This document shows, piece by piece, positions 8,172 to 18,069 of a DNA stretch of 64,000 bases; the stretch's first letter is position 1, and every line of letters begins with the position of its first letter. The stretch covers positions 124,001 through 188,000 of the forward strand of contig NZ_VTGY01000020.1 in the NCBI RefSeq assembly GCF_009729075.1, written 5' to 3'. The position numbers were made by a program, and so were the translations under genes. The DNA is from Mycolicibacterium sp. CBMA 226. GTDB taxonomy: Bacteria; Actinomycetota; Actinomycetes; Mycobacteriales; Mycobacteriaceae. The notes under the pieces were generated by a model. The model saw only the letters and a list, made by a program, of their open reading frames with translations, was not told where the DNA came from and ran no database searches.

Positions 8172-9329
8172 GTGAAACGCGAGGTCTACAGCGAGGAGCA
8201 CGAGGACTACCGGAAAATGATCCGGGCCTTCGTCGAGTCCGAGGTGAGCCCGGTCTACGACGAATGGTTCGAGAAGGGCCTGGTGCCGCGCGAGTTCTAT
8301 TACAAGCTGGGTGAACTCGGGATCTTCGGCGCTGAGATCCCGACCGAGTACGGCGGTGAGGGCCTGACCTCGTACAAGTTCCAGGCGATCCTCACCGAGG
8401 AACTGGCCCGCGCCGCGGTGTCCTTCGGTGGCTCCAGCGTGCATGTCGGCCTGTGTCTGCCCTACATCCGCGACATCGGCAACGAAGAGCAGAAGAAGCG
8501 CTGGTTCCCCGGCATGCTCAGCGGCGAGATCATGTTCGCGATCGCGATGACCGAGCCGGGCACCGGTTCCGACCTGGCCGGAATGCGCACCACCGCAAAG
8601 CTTTCCGACGACGGAACCCACTACGTGCTCAACGGCTCCAAGACGTTCATCACCGGAGGCGTGCACGCCGACCGTGTGATCGTCTGCGCCCGCACCTCGG
8701 CCCCCAAGGAAGACGACCGCCGTTTCGGCATCTCGCTGCTCGTGGTCGACACCAAGCTGGAGGGCTACTCGGTCGGCCGCAAGCTCGACAAGCTGGGCCT
8801 GCGCTGCTCGGACACCGCCGAGCTCAACTTCACCGACGTCAAGGTCCCGGTCGAGGACATCCTCGGCGAGGCCGACCAGGGCTTCAACTACCTCGGCCAG
8901 AACCTGCCCCGCGAGCGGCTCGGCATCGCCGTCAGCGCCTACGCGCAGGCCAAGGCCGCCGTCCGGTTCGCCGTGCAGTACACCAAGGACCGGACCGTGT
9001 TCGGCAAGCCGGTCGCCTCGTTCCAGAACACCAAGTTCGAGCTGGCCGCCTGCCAAGCCGACGTCGACGCGATGGAAGCTGTCGTCGATCGCGCCATGGA
9101 GGCACACGATCTCGATGAGCTGTCCGCGGCCGACGCCGCCAAGGCCAAGCTGTTCTGCACCGACGCGGCAGCCCGCGTGATCGACCGCTGCTTGCAGCTG
9201 CATGGCGGCTACGGCTACATCAACGAGTACCCGATCGCCCGCCTGTACGCCGACAACCGGGTCGGCCGGATCTACGGTGGCACAAGTGAGGTCATGAAGA
9301 TGATCATCGCGAAGGACATGGGTCTGTAA
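8172..9329 (+). CDS. Acyl-CoA dehydrogenase
   Basis: 385-residue FAD-dependent acyl-CoA dehydrogenase (first step of beta-oxidation type chemistry). Visible features are the FAD/substrate motif AMTEPGTGSDLAGM (about 126-139), FITGG, the helix with NLPRERLGIAV, and the C-terminal QLHGGYGYINEYPIARLYAD. The IYGGTSEVMK loop carries the probable catalytic glutamate. I prefer the GTG at 8172 because GAGGAG lies six bases before it; the ATG at 8166 would touch that site. The chain-length preference is not readable. It stands alone behind its TetR and operator, so its substrate may be an unusual acyl-CoA. Confidence 0.9.
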   Translation: MKREVYSEEHEDYRKMIRAFVESEVSPVYDEWFEKGLVPREFYYKLGELGIFGAEIPTEYGGEGLTSYKFQAILTEELARAAVSFGGSSVHVGLCLPYIRDIGNEEQKKRWFPGMLSGEIMFAIAMTEPGTGSDLAGMRTTAKLSDDGTHYVLNGSKTFITGGVHADRVIVCARTSAPKEDDRRFGISLLVVDTKLEGYSVGRKLDKLGLRCSDTAELNFTDVKVPVEDILGEADQGFNYLGQNLPRERLGIAVSAYAQAKAAVRFAVQYTKDRTVFGKPVASFQNTKFELAACQADVDAMEAVVDRAMEAHDLDELSAADAAKAKLFCTDAAARVIDRCLQLHGGYGYINEYPIARLYADNRVGRIYGGTSEVMKMIIAKDMGL

Positions 9330-9349
9330 ATCCTGCTGTCATCCTGTGC

Positions 9350-9390
9350 GAAGGCGCCCGTCGGGAGTAACTTGATCCTTGGGCGCCTTC
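9350..9390. terminator. Stem-loop after acyl-CoA dehydrogenase
   Basis: GAAGGCGCCC (9350-9359) and GGGCGCCTTC (9381-9390) are perfect 10-base inverted repeats with a 21-base loop, starting 20 bases past the stop codon. There is no T-run after it, which is common for mycobacterial terminators. A regulatory hairpin is the alternative. Confidence 0.5.
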
Positions 9391-9437
9391 GGCATTTCGG
9401 ACTCGGGCGAGGTGCCCGGATCGAGGGAACGACGCAA

Positions 9438-9806
9438 GTGGCAGCCCCGCGACACCACGTGCATGTGTGCGACCACCCGCTCACGCGGGCGCAGGCGCGT
9501 CGGCTGAGTCGGCGCTTCGCCGTCGCCGGCGTGCAGATCGAGCCCGGCCGCTTACAGGAGATCGCGGCGGGTGCGGCCACCGTCGGCGACGAACACATCG
9601 ACGTCGCGTTCGCGATGGTCGCGGTCGGCTTCGTCGCAGAGCGCCGCAACGCAAAATTGACGCGCATTCGCCGCCGGATGGGCCGCTGGCTGCTGGTGGG
9701 TGCGATGATCGTATTGAGTCTGTGTCTGCTGATCAGTCTGGCGATGGCCATGTTGACGCTGATGCAGCCGACGTTCACCGGGGGAATGAGTCAGCCCGTC
9801 GGTTGA
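9438..9806 (+). CDS. Small protein with C-terminal membrane anchor
   Basis: 122 residues from the GTG at 9438, which has GAGGG about ten bases upstream. The N-terminal soluble part is basic (HPLTRAQARRLSRRF) and includes the repeated pattern IAAGAATVGDEHIDVAFAMV. One strong transmembrane helix follows (about 75-100, LLVGAMIVLSLCLLISLAMAM), then a short outer tail. A longer start at 9372 overlaps the stem-loop and looks unlikely. No domain recognised. It is 46 bases before another membrane-protein gene and may be cotranscribed with it. Confidence 0.6.
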   Translation: MAAPRHHVHVCDHPLTRAQARRLSRRFAVAGVQIEPGRLQEIAAGAATVGDEHIDVAFAMVAVGFVAERRNAKLTRIRRRMGRWLLVGAMIVLSLCLLISLAMAMLTLMQPTFTGGMSQPVG

Positions 9807-9852
9807 GCCGGTAGCGACGGTTGGTTCGGAGGAGTCGAGCATCGAGAACGTA

Positions 9853-10329
9853 GTGACGCGCTGGGCGATCGGGGTCGTCGCCTTCGCGATGATCGCGATT
9901 GCATCCGTGTTGCCGTGGTATACAGCGCACAACGACCATGGCCACGGTTCCATGAGCGGCTGGGGGATCTGGGACATCAGCGGGAACCTCGGCGCCGCAC
10001 TGCGGCCGCTGCCCTTCGCCGTGCTGATCCTGCTCGCCGCCGGCACGATGATCGTCGCTGCGGTGCGCGCCATGTTCGGCACCGCGCTTGCCGCGGCCAT
10101 CGCCTGCTTCGTCGTCAGTCTGCTGCCGTTGATGACGGGCGGGGCGGTCGACCGGCGGCTGGCCGGAAGTGATTCTGTCGCAGTGATTCTCGGCCAGGCG
10201 GTCACCCCGATGATCGTCATCGGCTTCGCGGCATGTGTGGTGAGCTGGATCGGCTATGCCCGGTGCGTGCTGCGCGCGGCGCCGAAAGCCGAGGTCGCGG
10301 TCCAGCCGGCGCCGCCGGCATTCCACTGA
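9853..10329 (+). CDS. Four-helix membrane protein, unknown function
   Basis: 158 residues, GTG start. It has about four hydrophobic segments: near 5-22 (IGVVAFAMIAIASVLPWY), 53-72 (LPFAVLILLAAGTMIVAAV), 75-95 (FGTALAAAIACFVVSLLPLM) and 116-137. A histidine/serine-rich loop, HNDHGHGSMSGWGIWD (about 26-41), sits between helices 1 and 2. This histidine cluster could bind metal, but that is only a guess. No family recognised. It follows the small anchored protein on the same strand and precedes an SDR gene. Confidence 0.6.
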   Translation: MTRWAIGVVAFAMIAIASVLPWYTAHNDHGHGSMSGWGIWDISGNLGAALRPLPFAVLILLAAGTMIVAAVRAMFGTALAAAIACFVVSLLPLMTGGAVDRRLAGSDSVAVILGQAVTPMIVIGFAACVVSWIGYARCVLRAAPKAEVAVQPAPPAFH

Positions 10330-10377
10330 TCGGACTCTCCGGCGCACCGGCACCGTGCCCCGCGATTTACTTCGGGC

Positions 10378-11235
10378 ATGGGTGCACGGGAACTGTTCGG
10401 TGGTGGGATCGCGGTCATCACAGGGGCCGGCTCGGGGATCGGAGCCGGCCTGGCCCGGCACGCGGCCCGGCTCGGTATGACGACGGTGCTGGCTGACGTC
10501 GACGCCGCTTCGGTCGCCGTCCTCCGGGACGAGCTGACGGCAGGCGGCGCAACAGCCGTCGACGCCGTGTGCGATGTCCGCGATGCCGAGGCCGTGCAGG
10601 CCCTGGCCGACCGGGTCAACAGCGACATCGGGCCGGTGCGCCTGCTGGTGAACAACGCCGGCATCGAACAGTTCGGCTACCTGTGGGACACCCCGGTCGC
10701 CAACTGGCAGCGTGTCATGGACATCAACGTCAGCGGCGTCTTCCACGGCGTGCGGGCCTTCCTGCCCGCCATGCTCGCGTCCGGCGAGCCGGCATGGGTG
10801 TGGAACATGTCGTCGGTCGGCGGCGTGTCGACCGTGCAGTTGCAGGCGCCGTACATCGTCAGCAAGCATGCCGTGCTGGCCCTGACCGAGTGTCTGCGCG
10901 TCGAGGTCGAACTGGCCGGCCACGACGACCATGTCTGCGTGCAGGCGGTGCTGCCCGGCCCGGTGCAGTCCAATATCTTCACCGCGGCCGGTGGAGTGGA
11001 CGACGTCGGCGCCGACGCCTCGGAAGCCTCGGAGTCCGAGCGCGCGGCGATGCACCAACTCTCCGCCATGGACCCACTGACAGCTGCCGAGGTCATCTTC
11101 GACCATTCAGCGGCGGGTGGCTTCTACCTGACCACCCATCCCGACGCCGTTGCCGGGGCCATGGCCGACCGCGCCCGGGTACTCGGCGAGCAGGTGATTC
11201 CCAAGCTGCGCCACCGCCGGTTCACGACCAAGTGA
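10378..11235 (+). CDS. SDR-family NAD(P)-dependent oxidoreductase
   Basis: 285-residue classical short-chain dehydrogenase. The cofactor motif TGAGSGIG is at about 15-22, NNAGIEQ at about 92-98, and the active-site pattern is a serine in NMSSVGG with YIVSK about 13 residues later. The aspartate in VLADVDAASV suggests NAD(H) rather than NADP(H). It converges with a TetR gene four bases beyond its stop. The substrate is unknown; steroids, hydroxy-acyl compounds and secondary alcohols are all possible. Confidence 0.87.
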   Translation: MGARELFGGGIAVITGAGSGIGAGLARHAARLGMTTVLADVDAASVAVLRDELTAGGATAVDAVCDVRDAEAVQALADRVNSDIGPVRLLVNNAGIEQFGYLWDTPVANWQRVMDINVSGVFHGVRAFLPAMLASGEPAWVWNMSSVGGVSTVQLQAPYIVSKHAVLALTECLRVEVELAGHDDHVCVQAVLPGPVQSNIFTAAGGVDDVGADASEASESERAAMHQLSAMDPLTAAEVIFDHSAAGGFYLTTHPDAVAGAMADRARVLGEQVIPKLRHRRFTTK

Positions 11236-11239
11236 CACG

Positions 11240-11875
11240 TCACACCAGCGACGCGAGGAGCGCGGCCAGTCCGTACTCGAACACCGCGTCGTAGTCCGTC
11301 GGCGAGCGCAGGGCGTCAACCAGTTCCTGGTCGGGCCAGTCGTCGCCCCACAGCGAGGGGTCCTCTTCCTCGTGCTCGCCGCTGCGAATCGCCGAAAACT
11401 GCATCAGTGCAGAGGAAATCACGTGTACCTCGATGGATCGCAAGGCCAGGGCCGCTTGATTGCCGGTGATCCCCAGCGCGGCCAGTTCGGCGGCCAGGGT
11501 CTGTTGCACCGGCTGGAACAGCGACGGTGTCCGGTCGCGCTCGTGGGCGATCGCCATGAGGTGCTGTCGTTCGATGAGGGCAGTGCGCTGTGCGCGGGCG
11601 AGGGAGACGATGCGGTCTGTCGGGGTGTCGCCGGTCGCGGGCAGGCTCGCCATGACCTCGATGAGCCGGTCGATCAGGTGGTCGAACAGTTTGTCCCGGC
11701 CGCCGACATGCCAGTAGATGGACGTGACGGCCACGCCGAGATGCTCGGACAGGCTCCGCATGGAGAAACCCTCGACGCCGTCGCGCTCCAGTAGTGCCGC
11801 GGCGGTATCCAGGATGAGTTGAGCGTCAACAGGTTTCGACGCGCCATCCGACCCTCGCTGGGTTGCCTCGGCCAT
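11240..11875 (-). CDS. TetR-family regulator divergent from amidohydrolase
   Basis: 211 residues from the ATG at 11875, which is preceded by GGAGG with a good gap. The N-terminal domain is typical (LILDTAAALLERDGVEGFSM; VAVTSIYWHVGGRDKLFDHL). The C-terminal half has a tetracycline-repressor-like core, including an acidic stretch GEHEEEDP. The open frame extends back to 12118, but that would cross the amidohydrolase start region and an operator, so the shorter form is right. It is divergent from an amidohydrolase gene; a perfect 15-base palindrome lies in between. Confidence 0.87.
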   Translation of the reverse strand: MAEATQRGSDGASKPVDAQLILDTAAALLERDGVEGFSMRSLSEHLGVAVTSIYWHVGGRDKLFDHLIDRLIEVMASLPATGDTPTDRIVSLARAQRTALIERQHLMAIAHERDRTPSLFQPVQQTLAAELAALGITGNQAALALRSIEVHVISSALMQFSAIRSGEHEEEDPSLWGDDWPDQELVDALRSPTDYDAVFEYGLAALLASLV

Positions 11876-11953
11876 GACCACCTCCTTCGGCGTTGCCGAC
11901 CACCTAATCACACCCGGGTCGCGATGAGCCTCTGGATCTGCGTCCCAGCACGG

Positions 11954-11970
11954 TGTAACACTGTTACAGT
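11954..11970. promoter_or_regulatory. Perfect palindromic operator with overlapping -10
   Basis: TGTAACA-C-TGTTACA (11954-11968) is a perfect palindrome in the 138-base gap between the divergent tetR and amidohydrolase starts. TACAGT at 11965-11970 is a possible -10 for the amidohydrolase, so a bound repressor would mask it. Confidence 0.65.
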
Positions 11971-12013
11971 ACTGCCGCTGACGGACGGTCGCGGCGGCAA
12001 CAAGGGAGCGGAT

Positions 12014-13786
<1,773 letters not shown>

Positions 13787-14231
13787 ATCGGCGCGCCCCG
13801 TCGGCACGTCCAGGTGGGATTTGTAATCCTGATGATTTCAGGAGCGCCGCGGCGTCTCCAGCCGGCCCATGACGCCGGCTGGCTGTCACCCATAAACGGG
13901 CCGCGGCCCGTCGGTCTGGGTACTCGGTACGGCTGCTGATGCACCCGATGCGCGTCAACGGTGCACACCGTCGATCGGCAGGTCACGCCAAAGGCAGTGG
14001 TACGTCGCCGTTCTGACGGTGCGCGACGCTCCGCTCGGAGCACCCCGGGCCCTCCGGCGACCGGTCCGCATCCACCGCGGATGTCGCGGTGCGGCCGGTA
14101 CCCGTGAGCCGGGCCGAACCCTTCGCGCTGCACGCTTCTTATTCCCATCCGCGTTTCTGACGGATCACAGCGGCCGCCTCTTTCGGGTCGGCTCGGCAGA
14201 GTGGTCGTAAACCGTCAGGAAGGCAGGTCGC
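13787..14231 (+). other. 445-base non-coding, highly structured region
   Basis: No convincing gene: the 121-residue leftward frame at 13783-14148 has no family features and low-complexity Arg/Pro composition. The stretch is rich in inverted repeats: 13859-13866 with 13874-13881, a perfect 16-base palindrome at 13896-13911 (ACGGGCCG-CGGCCCGT), and CCGGTCCGCA (14061-14070) with TGCGGCCGG (14090-14098). It may hold the amidohydrolase terminator and a structured 5' leader for the three LLM genes. I could not match it to a known riboswitch class. Confidence 0.5.
13859..13881 (+). terminator. Probable terminator hairpin of the amidohydrolase gene
   Basis: CAGCCGGC (13859-13866) and GCCGGCTG (13874-13881) form a perfect 8-base stem with a 7-base loop, 72 bases past the stop codon. 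No T-run follows. Confidence 0.45.
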
Positions 14232-15407
14232 GTGGTGGCTGATTCGTCGAACCGATTCCATCTGGCCGTGGCGCTGGACGGCGCGGGATGGCACCCGGCC
14301 GCCTGGCGGGAGGCCGACGCCCGACCCGGGGAGCTCTTCAGCGCCGGCTATTGGACCGATCTGGTCATCGAGGCCGAGCGCGGCGCACTGGACCTGGTCA
14401 CCATCGAGGACTCACTGGCCGTTCAATCCGACGATCCGTTCGTGCCCGATGAGCGAATCGATCGGGTCCGTGGCCGGCTGGACGCCGCGCTCATCGCGGC
14501 GCGAGTCGCACCGCGTACGCGGCGGATCGGCCTGGTACCGACGGCGGTGGTCACCCATACCGAGCCCTTCCACGTCTCGAAGTCCATCGCGACCCTCGAT
14601 TACGTGAGCGCAGGGCGGGCCGGTGTCCGCGTCCAGATCGCGGGACGGCCGGACGTGGCGGCGCACTTCGGGCGACGCGAGCCGGCAACGCGGCAGCGGG
14701 CCGATGAATACTTCACGGAGAGTGCGGATTACGTCGAGGTCCTGCGTCGCTTGTGGGACAGCTGGGAAGACGACGCGGAGATCCGCGACGCTGCCACGGG
14801 GCGGTTCATCGACCGGGACAAGCTGCACTACATCGACTTCGAGGGCCGCTGGTTTTCGGTCAAGGGTCCGTCGATAACGCCGCGTCCACCGCAGGGCCAG
14901 CCGATCGTCGCGGCCCTCGGCCATGGCGGGGCGTCCTTTGACCTCATCGCCGGCAGCACGGACCTCGGGTTCGTCACCCCCCGCGATGCCGCGGATGTCG
15001 CCGACATCGTCGGCGACATCCGCGCCCGCCAGCAGGCCGTCGGTCGGGGGTCCGAGACGCTGCACATCTTCGGGGATCTGGTGGTCTTTCTCCACGGCAG
15101 CGAATTGGCGGCGCAGGCCCGTCGCCACCGGCTCGATGAACTTGCCGGTGCCGAATACCGTAGTGACGCAGCGATTTTCGCCGGCACCGCGAGCCAGTTG
15201 GCCGATCTGCTGCAGGAGTGGCACGCCGCGGGCCTGACGGGCTTTCGGCTGCGGCCCGCGACGCTGCCCCATGACCTGGTCCAGATCACCGAGTATCTGG
15301 TGCCCGAATTGCGCCGACGCGCGCTGCTGCGTCCCGAGGCCGACGCGCCCACGCTGCGCGGGTTACTCGGCCTACCGCGTCCGGCCAACCGCTATGCGGT
15401 CGCCTGA
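14232..15407 (+). CDS. LLM-class flavin monooxygenase, NtaA/SnaA-like (1 of 3)
   Basis: 391-residue luciferase-like monooxygenase. It has FHLAVALDGAGWHPAAWR at the start, then FSAGYWTDLVIEAERG, RRIGLVPTAVVTHTEPFHVSKSIATLD in two adjoining segments, and the late-barrel motif YFTESADYVEVLRRLWDSW. These are hallmarks of the NtaA/SnaA/DszA group, which oxidises organosulfur or amine compounds with FMNH2. Tandem GTGs at 14232 and 14235 follow an AGGAAGGCAGG site. It is slightly shorter than typical members (about 440 residues). It heads three consecutive LLM genes with gaps of 33 and 3 bases. No flavin reductase is adjacent, so the reductant comes from elsewhere or the partners are F420-type. Confidence 0.82.
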   Translation: MVADSSNRFHLAVALDGAGWHPAAWREADARPGELFSAGYWTDLVIEAERGALDLVTIEDSLAVQSDDPFVPDERIDRVRGRLDAALIAARVAPRTRRIGLVPTAVVTHTEPFHVSKSIATLDYVSAGRAGVRVQIAGRPDVAAHFGRREPATRQRADEYFTESADYVEVLRRLWDSWEDDAEIRDAATGRFIDRDKLHYIDFEGRWFSVKGPSITPRPPQGQPIVAALGHGGASFDLIAGSTDLGFVTPRDAADVADIVGDIRARQQAVGRGSETLHIFGDLVVFLHGSELAAQARRHRLDELAGAEYRSDAAIFAGTASQLADLLQEWHAAGLTGFRLRPATLPHDLVQITEYLVPELRRRALLRPEADAPTLRGLLGLPRPANRYAVA

Positions 15408-15440
15408 ACCCCGACACCTGCAGAATCCGAGGATCATCCA

Positions 15441-16829
15441 ATGGGCAAGCCAGCCAAGCAGATTCACCTGGCAGCACACTTCCCAGGAGTCAACAACACC
15501 ACCGTGTGGAGTGACCCGGCAGCCGGTAGTCACATCGAATTCAGTTCGTTCGTGCACTTCGCCCAGACTGCCGAACGTGGGAAATTCGACTTCCTGTTCC
15601 TGGCCGAAGGACTGCGTCTGCGCGAACAGAACGGACAGATCTATGACCTCGACGTGGTCGGGCGGCCGGATACCTTCACCGTGCTGGCGGCCTTGGCCGC
15701 CGTGACCGACCGGCTCGGGTTGACCGGCACCATCAATTCGACCTTCAACGAGCCCTACGAAGTTGCCCGGCAATTCGCCTCGCTGGATCATCTGTCGGCG
15801 GGCCGCGCGGCGTGGAACGTCGTGACGTCGTGGGATGCGTTCACCGGTGAGAACTTTCGCCGCGACGGCTTCCTGGCCGAGGACCAGCGCTATGAACGCG
15901 CCAAGACGTTCCTGCGGACGGCGCTCGAGCTCTTAGATTCGTGGCACGGTGACGAGATCGTGGCCGACAAGACCGACGGGGTGTTTCTGTCCGATCCGAC
16001 CGCCGGTGCGTTCGCGCACACGGACTCGCATTTCGACATCCATGGTCGGTTCAACGTGCCCCGCAGCCCCCAGGGGCGGCCGGTGATCTTCCAGGCGGGC
16101 GATTCGGACGAGGGCCGGGAATTCGCAGCATCGGCCGCGGATGCGATTTTCTCCCGCCACAGCACCTTGGAGGCCGGGCAGGCGTTCTATACCGACGTCA
16201 AAGGCAGACTCGCACGGTACGGGCGTCGCCATGACGAGTTGCTCATCCTGCCTGCCGCCACGTTCGTGGTCGGCGACACCGACAAGGAGGCTGCCGAGCT
16301 CGCACACGAGGTACGGCTTGCCCAAGTGTCCCCACAGACCGCGATCAAGTTTCTCGAGCAGCTCTGGAATCGCGACCTTTCCGAACATGATCCGGACGGA
16401 CCGCTGCCGTCGGTGGATCCGGTCGTGGGGGAGAACACCATCTCGCGGGGCCGCGCCAGTGTGCGCGCGTTCCGCGACCCGATCGCGATCGCCGCCGAGT
16501 GGCGGGCGAAAGCGGAGGCGCAGAACCTGAGCAGCCGCGAACTGATCGTGGAGGTAACCGGCAGGCAGTCGTTCATCGGGTCACCCCAGACGATCGCGAC
16601 GACGATCGACGACTTCGTTCAGGCCGATGCGAGCGACGGTTTCATCCTGGTTCCGCACATCACGCCTGGCGGCCTCGATCCGTTTGTCGACCGCGTCGTG
16701 CCGCTGCTGCAGGAGCGCGGTACGTACCGAACCGAATACACGGGTACCACGTTGCGCGACCACCTTGGGCTGGCGCCGTTGTCCCCGCCCTCGGCCCGTA
16801 CGAAGCAGTCGACCGAGGTGGCGTCGTAG
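15441..16829 (+). CDS. NtaA/DmoA-family FMN-dependent monooxygenase (2 of 3)
   Basis: 462 residues, the full length for the NtaA/SnaA/DszA/DmoA family. Visible motifs are IHLAAHFPGVNNTTVW near the N-terminus, the GKFDFLFLAEGLRLRE strand, TGTINSTFNEPYEVARQFAS, GRAAWNVVTSWD, and RSPQGRPVIFQAGDSDEGREF. These define FMN-dependent monooxygenases acting on nitrilotriacetate, dibenzothiophene sulfone or dimethylsulfide. The ATG at 15441 is 33 bases after the previous gene and shares its orientation. The substrate is unresolved; sulfur scavenging is the commonest role in actinobacteria. Confidence 0.88.
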   Translation: MGKPAKQIHLAAHFPGVNNTTVWSDPAAGSHIEFSSFVHFAQTAERGKFDFLFLAEGLRLREQNGQIYDLDVVGRPDTFTVLAALAAVTDRLGLTGTINSTFNEPYEVARQFASLDHLSAGRAAWNVVTSWDAFTGENFRRDGFLAEDQRYERAKTFLRTALELLDSWHGDEIVADKTDGVFLSDPTAGAFAHTDSHFDIHGRFNVPRSPQGRPVIFQAGDSDEGREFAASAADAIFSRHSTLEAGQAFYTDVKGRLARYGRRHDELLILPAATFVVGDTDKEAAELAHEVRLAQVSPQTAIKFLEQLWNRDLSEHDPDGPLPSVDPVVGENTISRGRASVRAFRDPIAIAAEWRAKAEAQNLSSRELIVEVTGRQSFIGSPQTIATTIDDFVQADASDGFILVPHITPGGLDPFVDRVVPLLQERGTYRTEYTGTTLRDHLGLAPLSPPSARTKQSTEVAS

Positions 16830-16832
16830 CCC

Positions 16833-17957
16833 ATGGCGACTCCACTGACTGTGCTCGATCTGGTGCCGATCCCGTCGGGTTCGACTGCGCCGCAGGCACT
16901 GCGCAATAGCATCGATCTGGCCAAGCGCGCAGAAGCTCTTGGTTATGCGCGCTACTGGTTCGCCGAACATCACCTCAATCCCGGGATTGCCGGCACCGCG
17001 CCGGCCGTCCTGCTTGCCCTGACCGCTGCGGAGACCTCGACCATCCGACTCGGCTCGGGCGCGGTACAGATGGGCCACCGGACCGCGGTGTCGACAGTGG
17101 AGGAATTCGGTCTACTGGACGCGCTGCACCCCGGCCGGTTCGACCTGGGTCTGGGGCGCTCGGGAGGCAAGCCGCGCGAATCGAAGGTGCCGGTGCCGGC
17201 CGCGGCAGCCACTCCGGGCAACGGTGTGGCCCGAAACGGGCTGTTGATTCCCGCGAAGTTCGACCCGCTCCCGCTGCTGAAGTCCCCGCGGTTTGCCCTT
17301 CAGCGGGCTCTGCTGCAGCAACCCGGTGCACAGTCGCAGGACTACACCGACCAGGTCGACGACATTCTTGCGTTGATCGCCGGCCGCTACCGCAACGCCG
17401 ATGGGCTGACGGCGCGGGTGGTGCCGGGCGAAGGTGCTGACCTCCAGATCTGGATCCTGGGCAGCAGCGGCGGCGAGAGCGCCGAGGTCGCCGGTGCGCG
17501 AGGGTTGCGGTTCGCCGGCAATTACCACGTGGCACCGGCGTCGGTCATCGAGGCGACCGACGCCTACCGGGCCGCGTTCCGGCCGTCGGCCGAACTCGCC
17601 GCGCCGTACGTTGCGGTCTCGGCGGACGTCGTCGTCGCCGAAGATGAGCCCACCGCCCGGGAACGCGCCACCGGATACGGCCTGTGGGTGCGCAGTATCC
17701 GCACGGCCGAGGGCGCGATCCCGTTTCCGACGCCGGCCGAAGCACGGGCGCACCAGTGGACGGCGGCCGATCGTGAGCTCGTCGCGGACCGGGTGGACAC
17801 CCAGTTCGTCGGGACCGCGGCGCAGGTCGCCGACCAGCTCGAACAATTGCGCGACGCGACGGGGGCCGACGAGCTGATCATCACGACCATCACCCATGAC
17901 CACCGCGACCGCGTGCGGTCCTACGAGCTGCTTGCGCAGGAGTGGTCCCGACGGTGA
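16833..17957 (+). CDS. LLM-class oxidoreductase, MsnO8-like (3 of 3)
   Basis: 374-residue luciferase-like oxidoreductase of a different subgroup from its two upstream neighbours. It has LTVLDLVPIPSGSTAPQALR, YARYWFAEHHLNPGIAGTAP, IRLGSGAVQMGHRTAVSTVE and FDLGLGRSGG, the pattern of MsnO8-type proteins. It starts three bases after the previous stop, so the three genes are one operon. Having three different LLM folds in a row suggests successive oxidations of one substrate or oxidation of a family of related substrates. Confidence 0.85.
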   Translation: MATPLTVLDLVPIPSGSTAPQALRNSIDLAKRAEALGYARYWFAEHHLNPGIAGTAPAVLLALTAAETSTIRLGSGAVQMGHRTAVSTVEEFGLLDALHPGRFDLGLGRSGGKPRESKVPVPAAAATPGNGVARNGLLIPAKFDPLPLLKSPRFALQRALLQQPGAQSQDYTDQVDDILALIAGRYRNADGLTARVVPGEGADLQIWILGSSGGESAEVAGARGLRFAGNYHVAPASVIEATDAYRAAFRPSAELAAPYVAVSADVVVAEDEPTARERATGYGLWVRSIRTAEGAIPFPTPAEARAHQWTAADRELVADRVDTQFVGTAAQVADQLEQLRDATGADELIITTITHDHRDRVRSYELLAQEWSRR

Positions 17958-18069
17958 ACGGGAACAGATGCGCAGCGGCGCAGACACTTTCAAGGTATCG
18001 CTGAACCCTCCGCGCCAGGCGTGGTGAGTCCTGCAGCCGGTGACTGGCGTTCTTGCCTAGGCTGGACCC

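Noticed and set aside
13787..14231. SAM-type (SAM-IV) riboswitch before the LLM operon
   Set aside because: The conserved core of SAM-IV could not be found by eye despite several stems. A covariance search would settle it.
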